Counted from the stretch's first letter, positions 36,444-46,170 are shown. The stretch is DNA of 64,000 bases from an uncultured Gammaproteobacteria bacterium (GCA_913048385.1 CAJWVZ010000001.1:62001-126000); one strand, 5' to 3'. The notes: generated by a model from the letters alone, not told the origin. Made by a program: numbers and translations.

Positions 36444-38120
36444 ATGACTAAGCACGATGTGTCAAAGTTTCTGAAGATTCTAGCACTTTATGCAAGCTTT
36501 GCTGTAGAGGTGCTGCTTGCCCAGTCCCAAAATTATGATGAGGCAGGCGATCTTGCTGCTTTGACGTCTCTCGCCGACGAGCGTATGCACTATTTACGCA
36601 TAAGTGCTCCTGCCCGATCAAAATTGGGTTTGTGGGAAGGAATCGAAATAGCGTCGGTGGTCTTAGGGCGAGATCGGTATCGAGAATTGGAGTCCCTGGT
36701 GAAGGGAAAGAGTGCCTCGGAGTTGCAGAAAATAGTGTCCATAGGTCAGTCGACCTATGAGGAGATCACGCGATATTTCCTTTCCAGAATCTATCTTATT
36801 GAATCTGATGATAATCTTTTTTTGAACTCAATATTATCACTGAATCCGAATGCGTTGAGTGCCGCGAGAGAAGCGGATTTACGTGCGAGCCCCGGTGATT
36901 ATAAAGATTTAAACCCGTTTTTTGGTCTCCCGATTCTGGTAAAAGATAACATCGGGTTTTCAGGACTTCCTACAACGGGTGGCGCCGTTGCATTAAAGGA
37001 TAATTTTGCAGATAGTGCATTCGTCACGGCAAAACTTATGGAGAGCGGAGTCGTGATCCTTGGAAAAGCAAATTTGAGTGAATGGGCATACTTTTTTTGT
37101 GGTGACTGTCCCTCAGGTTTTAGCGCCCTTGGTGGTCAGACGTTGAACCCCTACGGAAGGCTCGCGTTCAACACTGGAGGATCCAGTTCGGGCAGCGGTG
37201 TCGCAGTAGCGGCCGGCTTGGCAGTAGCGGCCGTCGGGTCTGAGACTTCCGGATCGATACTCTCTCCATCATCCGCTAATTCTGTGGTTGGTCTGAAGCC
37301 AACAACAGGAAGCTTGAGCCGATCTGGGGTGATACCGATCTCTCCAACTATCGATACGGTTGGTCCTATGGCCACCACAGTTGCCGATGCTGTAGCTCTG
37401 TTCAATATAATGGTGGGTTTTGATGAGGCCGATAAAGCAATGCCTCGCCTGAGTGCCGAGATGAATTTGGTTACCGAAGGTCGGACGATTGAGGGGCTTC
37501 GCTTGGGCTTACCCGAGAGCATACAGTTAGATCCGGTCATCCAGCCTGCGCTAGCACAATTGGTTATGCTCGGTGCAGAATTAGTTCCTGTTGAATTTGA
37601 CCCACCAGCCTCACCAGAGTTTATTGAGTTTTTAGGTATCGAAATGATAGAGGGGTTAGCGAGTTATTTGCGAGAGGATGCCAGTCAAGATGTTGTCGTT
37701 GACGACGTGAGAACCCTGCAGGCGTTTAATCTCGAGAACCCTAAGGAGAGGGCTCCCTATGGTCAGTCGCTTCTTGATATGATGGTATCTCTTTTGGACG
37801 AAAAGCAAGCCAATGCAGACGAGGCGGATGAGGCAATTGCTCTATTTCGTGAGTCACTTCAGCTTTCAGCTTCGGCTTACTTAAATTCTTTTTTTGAGCG
37901 TTACAACATTGACGCTGTAATAAATTTGAATAATCAAGGTGCACGCATTGCGGCCGTTGCTAACTTTCCCGCTCTGACAATGCCTGCAGGGTACCGAGGG
38001 AACGGGAAACCGGTAGGGATAACATTTTTTGCTCAGTCCTTTCGGGAGCAACGCCTCGTCGACATTGGGATATCGCTAGAGACAGTGAGCACAGCCAGAA
38101 AATTTCCTAAGGGGTATTGA
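36444..38120 (+). CDS. exported amidase-signature protein
   Basis: About 558 residues. The Ser-cisSer-Lys amidase set is visible: Lys in PILVKDNIG, cis-Ser in NTGGSSSGSG, and nucleophile Ser in GSETSGSI. An N-terminal hydrophobic segment (ILALYASFAVEVLLAQ) suggests export. The ATG at 36444, preceded by GAGAG, is preferred over the frame start at 36291 because it places that segment at the N-terminus and clears the divergent M16 promoter region. It probably hydrolyses an amide in the periplasm; the CFCGDC-like cysteine pair near the active site is unusual but I cannot interpret it. Substrate is unknown. Confidence 0.85.
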   Translation: MTKHDVSKFLKILALYASFAVEVLLAQSQNYDEAGDLAALTSLADERMHYLRISAPARSKLGLWEGIEIASVVLGRDRYRELESLVKGKSASELQKIVSIGQSTYEEITRYFLSRIYLIESDDNLFLNSILSLNPNALSAAREADLRASPGDYKDLNPFFGLPILVKDNIGFSGLPTTGGAVALKDNFADSAFVTAKLMESGVVILGKANLSEWAYFFCGDCPSGFSALGGQTLNPYGRLAFNTGGSSSGSGVAVAAGLAVAAVGSETSGSILSPSSANSVVGLKPTTGSLSRSGVIPISPTIDTVGPMATTVADAVALFNIMVGFDEADKAMPRLSAEMNLVTEGRTIEGLRLGLPESIQLDPVIQPALAQLVMLGAELVPVEFDPPASPEFIEFLGIEMIEGLASYLREDASQDVVVDDVRTLQAFNLENPKERAPYGQSLLDMMVSLLDEKQANADEADEAIALFRESLQLSASAYLNSFFERYNIDAVINLNNQGARIAAVANFPALTMPAGYRGNGKPVGITFFAQSFREQRLVDIGISLETVSTARKFPKGY

Positions 38121-38169
38121 TTCTCACGCGGGCCGCAATCCAGTTTGATGGACGCTTAAAAATTAAAGA

Positions 38170-38913
38170 CTACCAGTATTTTTCAACTGTAATCTGACCG
38201 GGGTTTCTCCTACGATGCTTTTTGAGACCTTTAGATTTCAATGCAGTTATTGAATCGGTGATCATATCAGGATTTCCGCAGAGCATTATCTGCGAATCGT
38301 CAGCCGATAGCTCAATCCCTACGCTTTTCTCTAGCATTCCGTCTATGATTGCAGCCGGAATGCGACCAGGTAATGCCGTGGCTGAACTTTCGCGGCTAAC
38401 AAACGCCCTAAAAGTAAAGCGATCATGAAAGGTGTCAGAAAACTTGTTGATTAAATTCTGATAACGCAGGTCTGCGGTTCTTCGAACAGCGTGAACAAGA
38501 ACAATTCTTTTGAACCTTCTCCACGGCTCTTCAGTTTCAAGTATTGAAAAATATGGAGCGACTCCTGTTCCGGTGGCAAGAAGCCAGAGAGTCTCTCCGC
38601 CAGGAACTTCCTCCAGAGTAAAAAACCCATTAGCCTCACGCTTTACAAAAATTTTGTCGCCAAATTTTAAGTTTGTCATTGCGTTTGAAAGCACACCATC
38701 AATCGCAGTGTAGAAAAAAAACTCGATAGGCTGCTTACCTGGTGCGCTGAGGAACGAGTAAGGTCGGGCGATACGTTCACCTTCAAAGTCTAGGCCGAGG
38801 CTCGTAAATTGCCCAGCTTTGAATTTCTCAATAGGCGCATCGATTTTCAAAGAAAAGAGGTTCTCAGTCCAGTGAATATTCTCTACAACGCTGCCTTCAA
38901 CCCAGATCGACAT
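38170..38913 (-). CDS. fpr: ferredoxin--NADP reductase
   Basis: A 247-residue flavoenzyme of the bacterial Fpr type. ARPYSFLSAP is the FAD-binding motif, LATGTGVAPYFSIL the NADP-binding segment, and LCGNPDMI and the C-terminal ITVEKYW end are characteristic of this subclass. It exchanges electrons between NADPH and ferredoxin or flavodoxin and is often linked to oxidative stress and iron-sulfur repair. It converges on the amidase gene with a 49-base gap in which I see no convincing terminator. Confidence 0.92.
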   Translation of the reverse strand: MSIWVEGSVVENIHWTENLFSLKIDAPIEKFKAGQFTSLGLDFEGERIARPYSFLSAPGKQPIEFFFYTAIDGVLSNAMTNLKFGDKIFVKREANGFFTLEEVPGGETLWLLATGTGVAPYFSILETEEPWRRFKRIVLVHAVRRTADLRYQNLINKFSDTFHDRFTFRAFVSRESSATALPGRIPAAIIDGMLEKSVGIELSADDSQIMLCGNPDMITDSITALKSKGLKKHRRRNPGQITVEKYW

Positions 38914-39093
38914 AATTCTTTGTTTCCTTGATTTTCAAGTGCACGTTAAGGGGAATCTTCGCTGGATCTATAGTACGAAGTTCTATAGGCTTCTTTCAAT
39001 GATTACGAGCTTATTTGTTAATTTAGGCTTGCTTACAGCTTTGCGTATATCAGCCAATTGAACGTCCGCAAATTAAGAATAGATTAGGTAAAA

Positions 39094-40335
39094 ATGATGT
39101 TAAGTGCTTGGTTTGAAATAGTGCTCTGGAAGAGAATACTTGGTGCGCTGGTGGCCGGTGTTGTTATCGGCACGCTGTGGGGAAGTGACGCAGCTAGTAT
39201 TGCTTGGATTGGTGACCTTTTTGTTCGTTTGATTCGCATGGTTGTCGTTCCGTTGGTTTTTGTGACTTTGGTTTCTGGAGTCGTGTCAATGGGAGACCCC
39301 TCGAAACTTGGCTCGTTAGGCGTTAAGACTCTCGCGGTTTACATGTCAACAACGTTGGCAGCTATCGTGATCGGGCTGACTCTAGCTGCTTACTTCCAAC
39401 CAGGCGTTGGTGTCGATTTAAGTCTAGCAGTGCCAAGTAACGTCCAGGTTCCGATTCCATTGTCTGAGAGGTTGTTGAGCATCGTTCCCTCAAACCCCAT
39501 CGCAGCCCTCGCTGAGGGCAATATACTGGCGATTATATTCTTCGCTTTATTAGTCGGCATTAGCCTCCTCGTTATTGGTGAGAAAGGACGACCAGTATCA
39601 GATTTAATGAACGCAAGCAGTGAGATGATGTTAAAAATTACTCATTGGGTTATGGAAGTTGCTCCCTTTGGAGTTTTTGCATTAATAGCGTCGGTTGCAG
39701 GGAATCAAGGGGTTTCGGCTCTGCTTGATGTAGTGATTTTAGTAGTTTGTGTGGTGCTAGCTTGTTCGGTCCATATGTTACTTATTCATGGTCTTATTAT
39801 AATGCGAATCGTTTTGCGGTTATCTCCGAGCTCTTTTTTTAGGGGGGCGCGTGACGCGATGTTAGTCGCTTTTTCGACTTCTTCAAGTTCTGCGACGCTC
39901 CCAGTCAGCATGTCAGTGGCGGAGAATAAGCTAGGGATAAAGCCTGTTGTGGCGTCGACCGTGCTGCCATTAGGAGCCACGATCAACATGGATGGAACGG
40001 CATTATATGTAGGAATTGTTTCTGTCTTTGCGGCTCAAGCGTTCGCAGTTGACCTGACTTTAGCGGATTACGCTATAATGGCGGGGTCGACTACCTTGGT
40101 GTCAGTAGGAACCGCAGCCGTCCCAGGGGCATCTTTATTCCTGATGGCTGCAGTTATGGGTGCCGTCGGAATCAGTCCTGAACAAATTGCTATTGTGATA
40201 GGTTTTATCCTTCCGTTTGATCGCCCCCTCGATATGTTGAGGACAGCTGTGAACATCGGAGGTGATTTATCAGTTTCGACGGCCGTGGCGAATTGGGAAG
40301 GGGAGTTTGATGGCGAGATCTTTAATCGCCAATAA
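39094..40335 (+). CDS. dicarboxylate/amino acid:cation symporter (DAACS/SLC1 family)
   Basis: A 413-residue integral membrane protein of the GltP/DctA family. The serine-rich re-entrant loop (AFSTSSSSATLPVSM) and the GATINMDGTALY motif that forms the substrate and cation sites are intact, as is the C-terminal GASLFLMAAVMGAVG loop. It imports C4-dicarboxylates or acidic/neutral amino acids with H+ or Na+; the exact solute is not readable. It stands alone, with AGGTAAAA before the ATG, and converges on the DUF1302 gene with a 19-base gap. Confidence 0.92.
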   Translation: MMLSAWFEIVLWKRILGALVAGVVIGTLWGSDAASIAWIGDLFVRLIRMVVVPLVFVTLVSGVVSMGDPSKLGSLGVKTLAVYMSTTLAAIVIGLTLAAYFQPGVGVDLSLAVPSNVQVPIPLSERLLSIVPSNPIAALAEGNILAIIFFALLVGISLLVIGEKGRPVSDLMNASSEMMLKITHWVMEVAPFGVFALIASVAGNQGVSALLDVVILVVCVVLACSVHMLLIHGLIIMRIVLRLSPSSFFRGARDAMLVAFSTSSSSATLPVSMSVAENKLGIKPVVASTVLPLGATINMDGTALYVGIVSVFAAQAFAVDLTLADYAIMAGSTTLVSVGTAAVPGASLFLMAAVMGAVGISPEQIAIVIGFILPFDRPLDMLRTAVNIGGDLSVSTAVANWEGEFDGEIFNRQ

Positions 40336-40354
40336 CTTAGATGGTGTCGGTACC

Positions 40355-41797
40355 CTAAAAAGAAAAACTTACTGTTGCACCCAGTCGCACATCCTCACTG
40401 AATAGGAATAGGGGCGATATATCGGCTGCTGAGATACTTATGATTTGAGTGCTTATTGCCCATTTATCATTTAGGTTGTAAGTGACATCCAGTAAAGCCA
40501 GGAGGGACTCTCCCTTCAAATCCCCTTGCAAAGTCGAACTAAGAGTAAGGTTGCCATTGCTTAGAGTGTTACTGTACCTAGCAAGCCAGCTACCAAAAAC
40601 TTTCCGCTCATTACCAGCAAAATTATCAAACGGAGTACTTTCGATATTTATGAGTTTCTGCGCCTGTATACCGACCGATACGTTTTGGTTGTTGTTAAGA
40701 GCGTACTCAAAACCAAAAGAGGTTCCTAACCTATCAGCCCTTGACGAGGAATCTGAATTCATCGATGTATTGCTCAGAAAATTGAAACTACCGAGCAAAA
40801 CATCATGGCTGTAAGCGATGTCAAGATTCAGTAGTAGCTTTCCAAGAGCTCGGTTAACGCTAAACCCAAGCAAAATAAAGTCATTAACCTTCGGCTTAGG
40901 GTTTTTAAACAGCTCATTGGGTGTGTCAAAGCTTAGTTGATTCTCATACAGATACGCGGCCATCAAAGAAACATCGCTGCCTCTGAAAGATCTATTCCAT
41001 TTTGTACCCACCTCGAAAAGAAGATCGCCTTCGCGGTCATATTCGGTTAGGTCGAATGGCATTTCAAAAAAGAAGGGACTGCCACGGACAGGATTAGGGT
41101 TAAATTCTGGGAAAAAATTGACGAAAGATGAAAAATTACTCTTGTCACCAAAAAAATCCCAAACTAAAAGCCATTGATTTAGTCGCGCATCTTCGATGTC
41201 AATGATACTAAAATCTCGAAATTCATTTATGTTGATAACATCGAGCACCGAGTTACCCAAAGTCTCGCCCCAGACTACGGTTTGCCTCCCGAATTTTATG
41301 GTTTGGTTCTCAAGGCTGCGCTGTAAGAATAGCTCGTTACCTCGAAATTCCCACTCAAAGTTCTTGTTTTCAACTTCAGATTGATAATCGCCGGCCCAGT
41401 GCAGCCGCAGTTGAGCGCTAGCTTGGAGCAGCCAACCAGGCGCAAAAACGTTTTGATAACGGACATTAGTACCGAGTCGATTAATTTCTAAATCTTTTTT
41501 TCTGTCTATCGATAGGGTTGGTGTGATTGGTATTTGGTGGTGATTGATTTGCGAGTATAGCTGCTGACTTATTTTAATTGTAAAGTTATCTAACCAGTGA
41601 CTTGTTGCCGATTTTTTCTCTGTTTCAAAGGGGCTGCTAAAAATAGTATCGTCAAACGCAAAGTCTATGTTGTCATCTAATAGTATGTTGTCTAGAGATT
41701 TTTCTGAATTCTCTTGTGCATGAATTAATCCAAACAATAATAAAAATGAATAAAGACTGGTTCTCTTGATTCTTGCTCTTCTCACTCGACGGCCCAT
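40355..41797 (-). CDS. DUF1302-like outer-membrane beta-barrel protein
   Basis: A 480-residue exported protein rich in alternating beta-strand segments and ending in the aromatic ATVSFSF typical of outer-membrane barrels. The central FGRQTVVWGETLGNSVLDVIN is the diagnostic motif of the DUF1302 group. An N-terminal signal ends near LIHAQE. It is the last gene of a TetR-MMPL-LolA-like-DUF1302 unit; its Shine-Dalgarno (GAGG) overlaps the end of the LolA-like gene, so it is coupled. Function is not established; together with an MMPL transporter it may form a route for hydrophobic molecules. Confidence 0.75.
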   Translation of the reverse strand: MGRRVRRARIKRTSLYSFLLLFGLIHAQENSEKSLDNILLDDNIDFAFDDTIFSSPFETEKKSATSHWLDNFTIKISQQLYSQINHHQIPITPTLSIDRKKDLEINRLGTNVRYQNVFAPGWLLQASAQLRLHWAGDYQSEVENKNFEWEFRGNELFLQRSLENQTIKFGRQTVVWGETLGNSVLDVININEFRDFSIIDIEDARLNQWLLVWDFFGDKSNFSSFVNFFPEFNPNPVRGSPFFFEMPFDLTEYDREGDLLFEVGTKWNRSFRGSDVSLMAAYLYENQLSFDTPNELFKNPKPKVNDFILLGFSVNRALGKLLLNLDIAYSHDVLLGSFNFLSNTSMNSDSSSRADRLGTSFGFEYALNNNQNVSVGIQAQKLINIESTPFDNFAGNERKVFGSWLARYSNTLSNGNLTLSSTLQGDLKGESLLALLDVTYNLNDKWAISTQIISISAADISPLFLFSEDVRLGATVSFSF

Positions 41798-41807
41798 TGG
41801 TTTTCCC

Positions 41808-42701
41808 TCAGTCGAGAGTCAGTCTTAACTTTTCCAGTTCTGTCTCACGGAAGGCAACGTCGGTAAGTGTTCGCTGTGTTAGGAACTCATCATCAATTGT
41901 AACGTCGGTATAAATTTCAACAAAGGCCATGTTAGAGAGACGATTCGTGACTAGATTCATCATCGTTAAAGAGCGAGCCATCCAAACCTTGTTGATAAGT
42001 TCGACTCGCGAGGCCATCAACCTTTTTACTTCTTTGTCATAACGGTCATACATTTCTGACCGAAGAGCGACGTGTCTCTCTTTATCTATGTAATGAATTT
42101 GGCGGGAGTATCTGGTTTTTTTTGAACGCTCTTCATTGGGGATCATTTCTATTTTCCAAACTTCGCGACTCGCTATCTTAGTTTCATCTAAAATTTTAAA
42201 TGAATACTCTTCTAATTTACCTGTTTCAGTGTCTTCAGTAGTAAACTCTGAGCCAAATAAGGAGGCCGGCTCTGTTTCTTCGTCTGAGTCTCCACTGGCG
42301 ATGCGCTTCACTCTTCCTATCGCCGAGAGGTAGAGCCAAGTTTCGTTATCTCTGCCGATTTCGTCATAGGTAAAGCTCAACATACCAATACCTCTCTCCG
42401 AGGGAGGCTCTATGGTTATCGTTACGCTTTTTGTGTCCTTTAAATTCGCGCCGTAGTTTTTTGCAATAGACTCTAGCGATTTTACCCTAGGCTTTTCTGC
42501 GCACGTTATGCGCCCGCCGGCAACTCCAAATTTACAGCTTGAAAGTTGCATTTTATTAAAAGAGGAATTGTTGGTTTGACGTTGTGCGTCGTCAACGAGC
42601 TGCATAATCGCAAGTCCTGTGATTTCTTGAGCGCATACATTAATGGTGAAGCTGGTGAAAAATATCAGACTAATCAATCCATAACGTTGGCGTGAACTCA
42701 T
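41808..42701 (-). CDS. LolA-like outer-membrane lipoprotein-sorting protein
   Basis: A 297-residue exported protein of the type annotated as outer membrane lipoprotein-sorting protein, which adopts a LolA/LolB-like open beta-barrel. Features are a signal peptide ending near VCAQE, then GIGMLSFTYDEIGRDNETWLYLSAIGRVKRI, which resembles the strand-rich core of this family, and a middle LFGSEFTTEDTE. Two cysteines near residues 55-70 may pair. It overlaps the MMPL gene by four bases (ATGA), a linkage repeatedly seen in proteobacteria. It probably carries a lipid or lipophilic ligand across the periplasm. Confidence 0.78.
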   Translation of the reverse strand: MSSRQRYGLISLIFFTSFTINVCAQEITGLAIMQLVDDAQRQTNNSSFNKMQLSSCKFGVAGGRITCAEKPRVKSLESIAKNYGANLKDTKSVTITIEPPSERGIGMLSFTYDEIGRDNETWLYLSAIGRVKRIASGDSDEETEPASLFGSEFTTEDTETGKLEEYSFKILDETKIASREVWKIEMIPNEERSKKTRYSRQIHYIDKERHVALRSEMYDRYDKEVKRLMASRVELINKVWMARSLTMMNLVTNRLSNMAFVEIYTDVTIDDEFLTQRTLTDVAFRETELEKLRLTLD

Positions 42702-45400
42702 GACGTTGCTCCTTGAAAGTCAATCGTGGTGTCGGCATCTTTTACCCCGAACTTCGGTTTGAAGACGATGATCATTGCAGGAATGAGTAAAAGGTCGCAA
42801 AGTAAGGCTACAAATATTGCCATAGACCCAAAAAACCCCACCTTTGCCATTCCTAAGTAGTCTGAAAAGCTAAGTACAGCGAAACCTAGGCCAATGACCA
42901 TGGTCGTAAACATTACCGCTTGTCCGACCTCTTTTATCGCGCTCTCCAGGGCTACGGCAATGCTGCCGGTTTTGCTGAGTTCCACTCTGTAATGTGTCAT
43001 GAAATGAATCGTATCATCCACGGCAATACCTAAGATAATGGGGGCTATTAAAAGTGTATCTGTGTCCAGCGGGACACCAAGAAGGCCCATTAATCCGAAG
43101 GCAAGAAACGCTGGTATCGCGTTCGGAATCATACCCATTAGCCCGCCTCGTAGAGAGCCCAGCGAAACAATCATAATTAAGCTCACGATTAGCAAGGCTA
43201 AGGCAAAGCTATTAAATTGTGAATTAGCTATTTCATCAGCCATAACCATCAAAGTGGCCATACTACCGGTAAGATTCACATCCAAACCCGGGAATTCCTC
43301 TTCGACGCCGTTAAAGGTCTCTTGGACATCCAGAGATATGTCTTCGAAAAGTGCTTTATATTCGTACGAGCCTAAATTTCTCGCGGTAATAGTTATATGT
43401 GAACGGCTGTAATCGTCTGATACAAGATTTCTGCGATCTTCAGGATTCGCGCTGTTAAACATAAAGAGTAATTGGGAAATCGCTTGGTTGGATTCGGGAA
43501 TCCTATAAAACTCTGGATTTCCGTCGTTCATAATTTGGTTAGTATCTTTTACGATGTTGGCTAAGGAGTTAGTCCGTCCGATGATTTCTGGATACTGGTC
43601 CTCAACTCTGCGCTGAAGGCTGTCAACTGCAGTGAGCAACTGCGCATCGAGCATTCCATCACTTACTTTAGTGTCGATCATAATTTCCATATTTTGAGCG
43701 CCCGACATTTTCTGATCAACAACTTCGACCGCGACGGTTAAAGGGTGCCCCTTCTTAAACATCTCAGCAATATTTGTATCAATTAGAATCTTAGTGGTGC
43801 CATACGCGCAAATAATGAAACCAAACGCAAAGGCTGCAAGAATAAGATACGGAGACCGATGGACAAAGCTTGGAACGTTATTGAGTATTTCCTTTTGAGA
43901 ATTCAGTATCCAATAAGTCAGCCCAATTACGAAATTTATGAAAGACCCGAGGAGTAAGCCTAGAGAAAAATATATAACTAAAGCGGTGAGGAATCCAATC
44001 AGTAGCTTCCTGCCGACCATAAGAGAGTTCCACTTAAACCCGATCTTGTCGGCTATGCTTTGCTTTTCAAGGGTACCAACGGCACCGGGATGCCAGAGGT
44101 CCAGAAGGAGTGGAAGCAGAATTATAGTGAAGAAAAACGCCAAAAAAACGCCAAGTCCGGACATGAACGCGAAGACTTTTATCGGCTCAAGGTTTGAAGT
44201 TGCCAAGACAGACACACCAGCAGCCGTAGTCAACGTTGTGAGTAAAATAGCTAAGCCAACTTTCTCATAAGCGCGCGAGAGAGCCTTATAATGCTCCTCT
44301 CCATCTCGTCTGAAAGTAAAGTAAGCGCTCATAACATGCACGCAGTCAGCGATCCCAACGGCAAAAATAAGTAATACGGTGAGTGCGATCATTGTCGATA
44401 TTGTGGTTCCCATCCAGGCCGTTACGCCCCAGCACCATGCAACGCTTAATGCTATTGTGACCATGGGCCATACCAAAGCGCTTCCTGAACGAAACAGGAC
44501 CCACAAAAGAACAGAGAAGATCAAAATCATCAGCATGCCAAGAACTGCCATCTGATTCAGCACGCCCTGCATTTGCCCCATCATTGCTGGAGTGCCAACG
44601 GGATAAAAATCTAGATCAGTTTCGTATTTCTGATAAATTGCATTGAGTGCTGTATCAAAAGAGAAATATTCAAGCTGATCGGTGTCTTGGAACTCAACGT
44701 TCTGAATAAGTGCGTTTTCATCAAAAAATAAATCAAAACTTTCAAACTCGGACGCTAGTTCGATTCCAGCCATGTCGACTAAAGGCTCATAACCTTCTAA
44801 GGGAATTGTTCCGTAGTCTGTTTGAACAAGTATTGCTCCAAACTCGCCATCCTCGGAGTAAAAGGCTCCGACATAGTCGCGCTGACCTAGCGCTTTTGTT
44901 TGAAGTTTCTGAAGACCCATCTCATCCGCAGGCAATTTTCGTGGAATTAACCTGTCAGATTTGAGAGTGTCACCAATGCTCTCTTGAACCCTCACGTTTG
45001 CGATTGACTGAACGCGGCGCACGTGAGCGAGTGCGCTCCAATCGATGTCGGGATACTCATTCTTGTCCAATTCTACCCAGTTAATTAAATCGTCAGTAAG
45101 CTTTTGTATGGAAGTCAACGATGCTCGAGAAAAAACATTGCCGTCTTTTGGAGAATAAATAATAAAAACCGAATCATCGCCACCAAATTGACGCCTAAAT
45201 TCATCGAGTGCTATCTGGGCAGGATTCTCTTCTTCCAAAAAGCTGTCGGTGGACATGTCAAAGACGGTAAGATTAAAAACGCCATATATAAGGAACACCG
45301 AAATTAAGAATAAGGCCGATAAGACCTGTTTTCGGAGGCGAATAATATGGTTCGGAATCTTCCCAAATATTTCCGTCATGTTAAGAAGAACTTTTTCCAT
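42698..45400 (-). CDS. MMPL/RND-family transporter
   Basis: A 900-residue membrane protein with the duplicated RND layout: a membrane helix, a large periplasmic loop, five or six helices, and the same again. Intramembrane segments such as FAVGIADCVHVMSAYFTFRR and GIAVDDTIHFMTHYRVEL are the paired helix-4 regions carrying charged residues in each half. Lack of an MFP partner and the presence of a LolA-like gene suggest the MMPL branch, which exports lipids and hydrophobic molecules. The ATG at 45400 abuts the TetR stop codon with no spacer; AGAG lies about ten bases upstream, so translation is coupled to the regulator. Confidence 0.87.
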   Translation of the reverse strand: MEKVLLNMTEIFGKIPNHIIRLRKQVLSALFLISVFLIYGVFNLTVFDMSTDSFLEEENPAQIALDEFRRQFGGDDSVFIIYSPKDGNVFSRASLTSIQKLTDDLINWVELDKNEYPDIDWSALAHVRRVQSIANVRVQESIGDTLKSDRLIPRKLPADEMGLQKLQTKALGQRDYVGAFYSEDGEFGAILVQTDYGTIPLEGYEPLVDMAGIELASEFESFDLFFDENALIQNVEFQDTDQLEYFSFDTALNAIYQKYETDLDFYPVGTPAMMGQMQGVLNQMAVLGMLMILIFSVLLWVLFRSGSALVWPMVTIALSVAWCWGVTAWMGTTISTMIALTVLLIFAVGIADCVHVMSAYFTFRRDGEEHYKALSRAYEKVGLAILLTTLTTAAGVSVLATSNLEPIKVFAFMSGLGVFLAFFFTIILLPLLLDLWHPGAVGTLEKQSIADKIGFKWNSLMVGRKLLIGFLTALVIYFSLGLLLGSFINFVIGLTYWILNSQKEILNNVPSFVHRSPYLILAAFAFGFIICAYGTTKILIDTNIAEMFKKGHPLTVAVEVVDQKMSGAQNMEIMIDTKVSDGMLDAQLLTAVDSLQRRVEDQYPEIIGRTNSLANIVKDTNQIMNDGNPEFYRIPESNQAISQLLFMFNSANPEDRRNLVSDDYSRSHITITARNLGSYEYKALFEDISLDVQETFNGVEEEFPGLDVNLTGSMATLMVMADEIANSQFNSFALALLIVSLIMIVSLGSLRGGLMGMIPNAIPAFLAFGLMGLLGVPLDTDTLLIAPIILGIAVDDTIHFMTHYRVELSKTGSIAVALESAIKEVGQAVMFTTMVIGLGFAVLSFSDYLGMAKVGFFGSMAIFVALLCDLLLIPAMIIVFKPKFGVKDADTTIDFQGATS

Positions 45401-46087
45401 TTATTTTCTCTCCGATTTGATACTTTTTGTATTCTTAGTGCCTTGCTCTAGGATCTTTGTAAAAATTTCAATAAAATCTTCAGTTTTGATATTAGATATC
45501 TCCAGTACTGAGTCAGGTAGATGACCAATGGCATGGATCACGATGTTGATAGCTTTTGCAATATCTATTTGCGCTTCTGTATTTAAATTTTGAGCTATCG
45601 GGTTAATGAGATTTTTGGCTACATATTCATTTCCCTTAGAGGTAAAGTTTTTGATCCGATCCGGTCCGATTTCGTCTAACATGAAAGCGAAATCATGGGG
45701 TCGCGCAAGCAGGGCCCTGGATAGCGGGGCTGAAGTTGCAAAATTTAAGGAAGCCTCAACGTACGCTGAGAACCTTTCTTTTTTCTGCATTTTTTCAATA
45801 TTTTCAAATTTCGGTAAAAGTTGTTGTTCCTCCGCAAGTTGGCAACAAAGGAATATTTCCTTCTTGCTCTTAAAATGAAGGTATATGGTCCCTTTTCCGA
45901 TGCCCACGCTCGAGGCAATATCTGCGATGCTGGCTCGACGATATCCAAATTGCACAAAGTGCTTCGTTGATGCCTGTATTATTCTGCGTTGCATCTGTCC
46001 TGCGGCGCTCTCGGCACTGTCTAGGATTCTGCCGTGACTAAGCAGCTTTGCTTGCTCTTCAAATAGCTCTGTTATCGTGTTGACCAT
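45401..46087 (-). CDS. TetR-family transcriptional regulator
   Basis: A 228-residue TetR/AcrR regulator. The DNA-binding domain covers about residues 34-80: RRIIQASTKHFVQFGYRRASIADIASSVGIGKGTIYLHFKSKKEI is the typical helix-turn-helix run ending in the YLHFKSK signature. The C-terminal ligand-binding part has low similarity to others. The first ~30 residues are an extension before the domain. The ATG at 46087 is immediately preceded by a promoter within a 19-bp inverted repeat, so the message may start at the ATG itself and the protein probably represses its own operon. A downstream ATG at 45994 is an alternative start. Confidence 0.88.
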   Translation of the reverse strand: MVNTITELFEEQAKLLSHGRILDSAESAAGQMQRRIIQASTKHFVQFGYRRASIADIASSVGIGKGTIYLHFKSKKEIFLCCQLAEEQQLLPKFENIEKMQKKERFSAYVEASLNFATSAPLSRALLARPHDFAFMLDEIGPDRIKNFTSKGNEYVAKNLINPIAQNLNTEAQIDIAKAINIVIHAIGHLPDSVLEISNIKTEDFIEIFTKILEQGTKNTKSIKSERK

Positions 46088-46125
46088 ATGACCATAATAT
46101 CATTTCTGGTCATATGGTCAACACG
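46076..46125 (-). promoter_or_regulatory. TetR operator and overlapping sigma-70-like promoter
   Basis: Perfect 19-base inverted repeat with arms 46076-46094 and 46107-46125 and a 12-base spacer. Each arm contains two TGACCA (or TGGTCA) hexamers separated by TA. Read on the minus strand, TTGACC (46116-46121) and TATTAT (46094-46099) are 16 bases apart, a near-consensus sigma-70 promoter lying entirely inside the repeat. The predicted transcription start falls at the ATG of the tetR gene (46087). Binding by the encoded TetR protein would block both promoter boxes and the start codon. Confidence 0.75.
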
Positions 46126-46170
46126 CTGGTATGGATCTATTGTGATCATCAGAAGGAATGGCTCAAGGAA

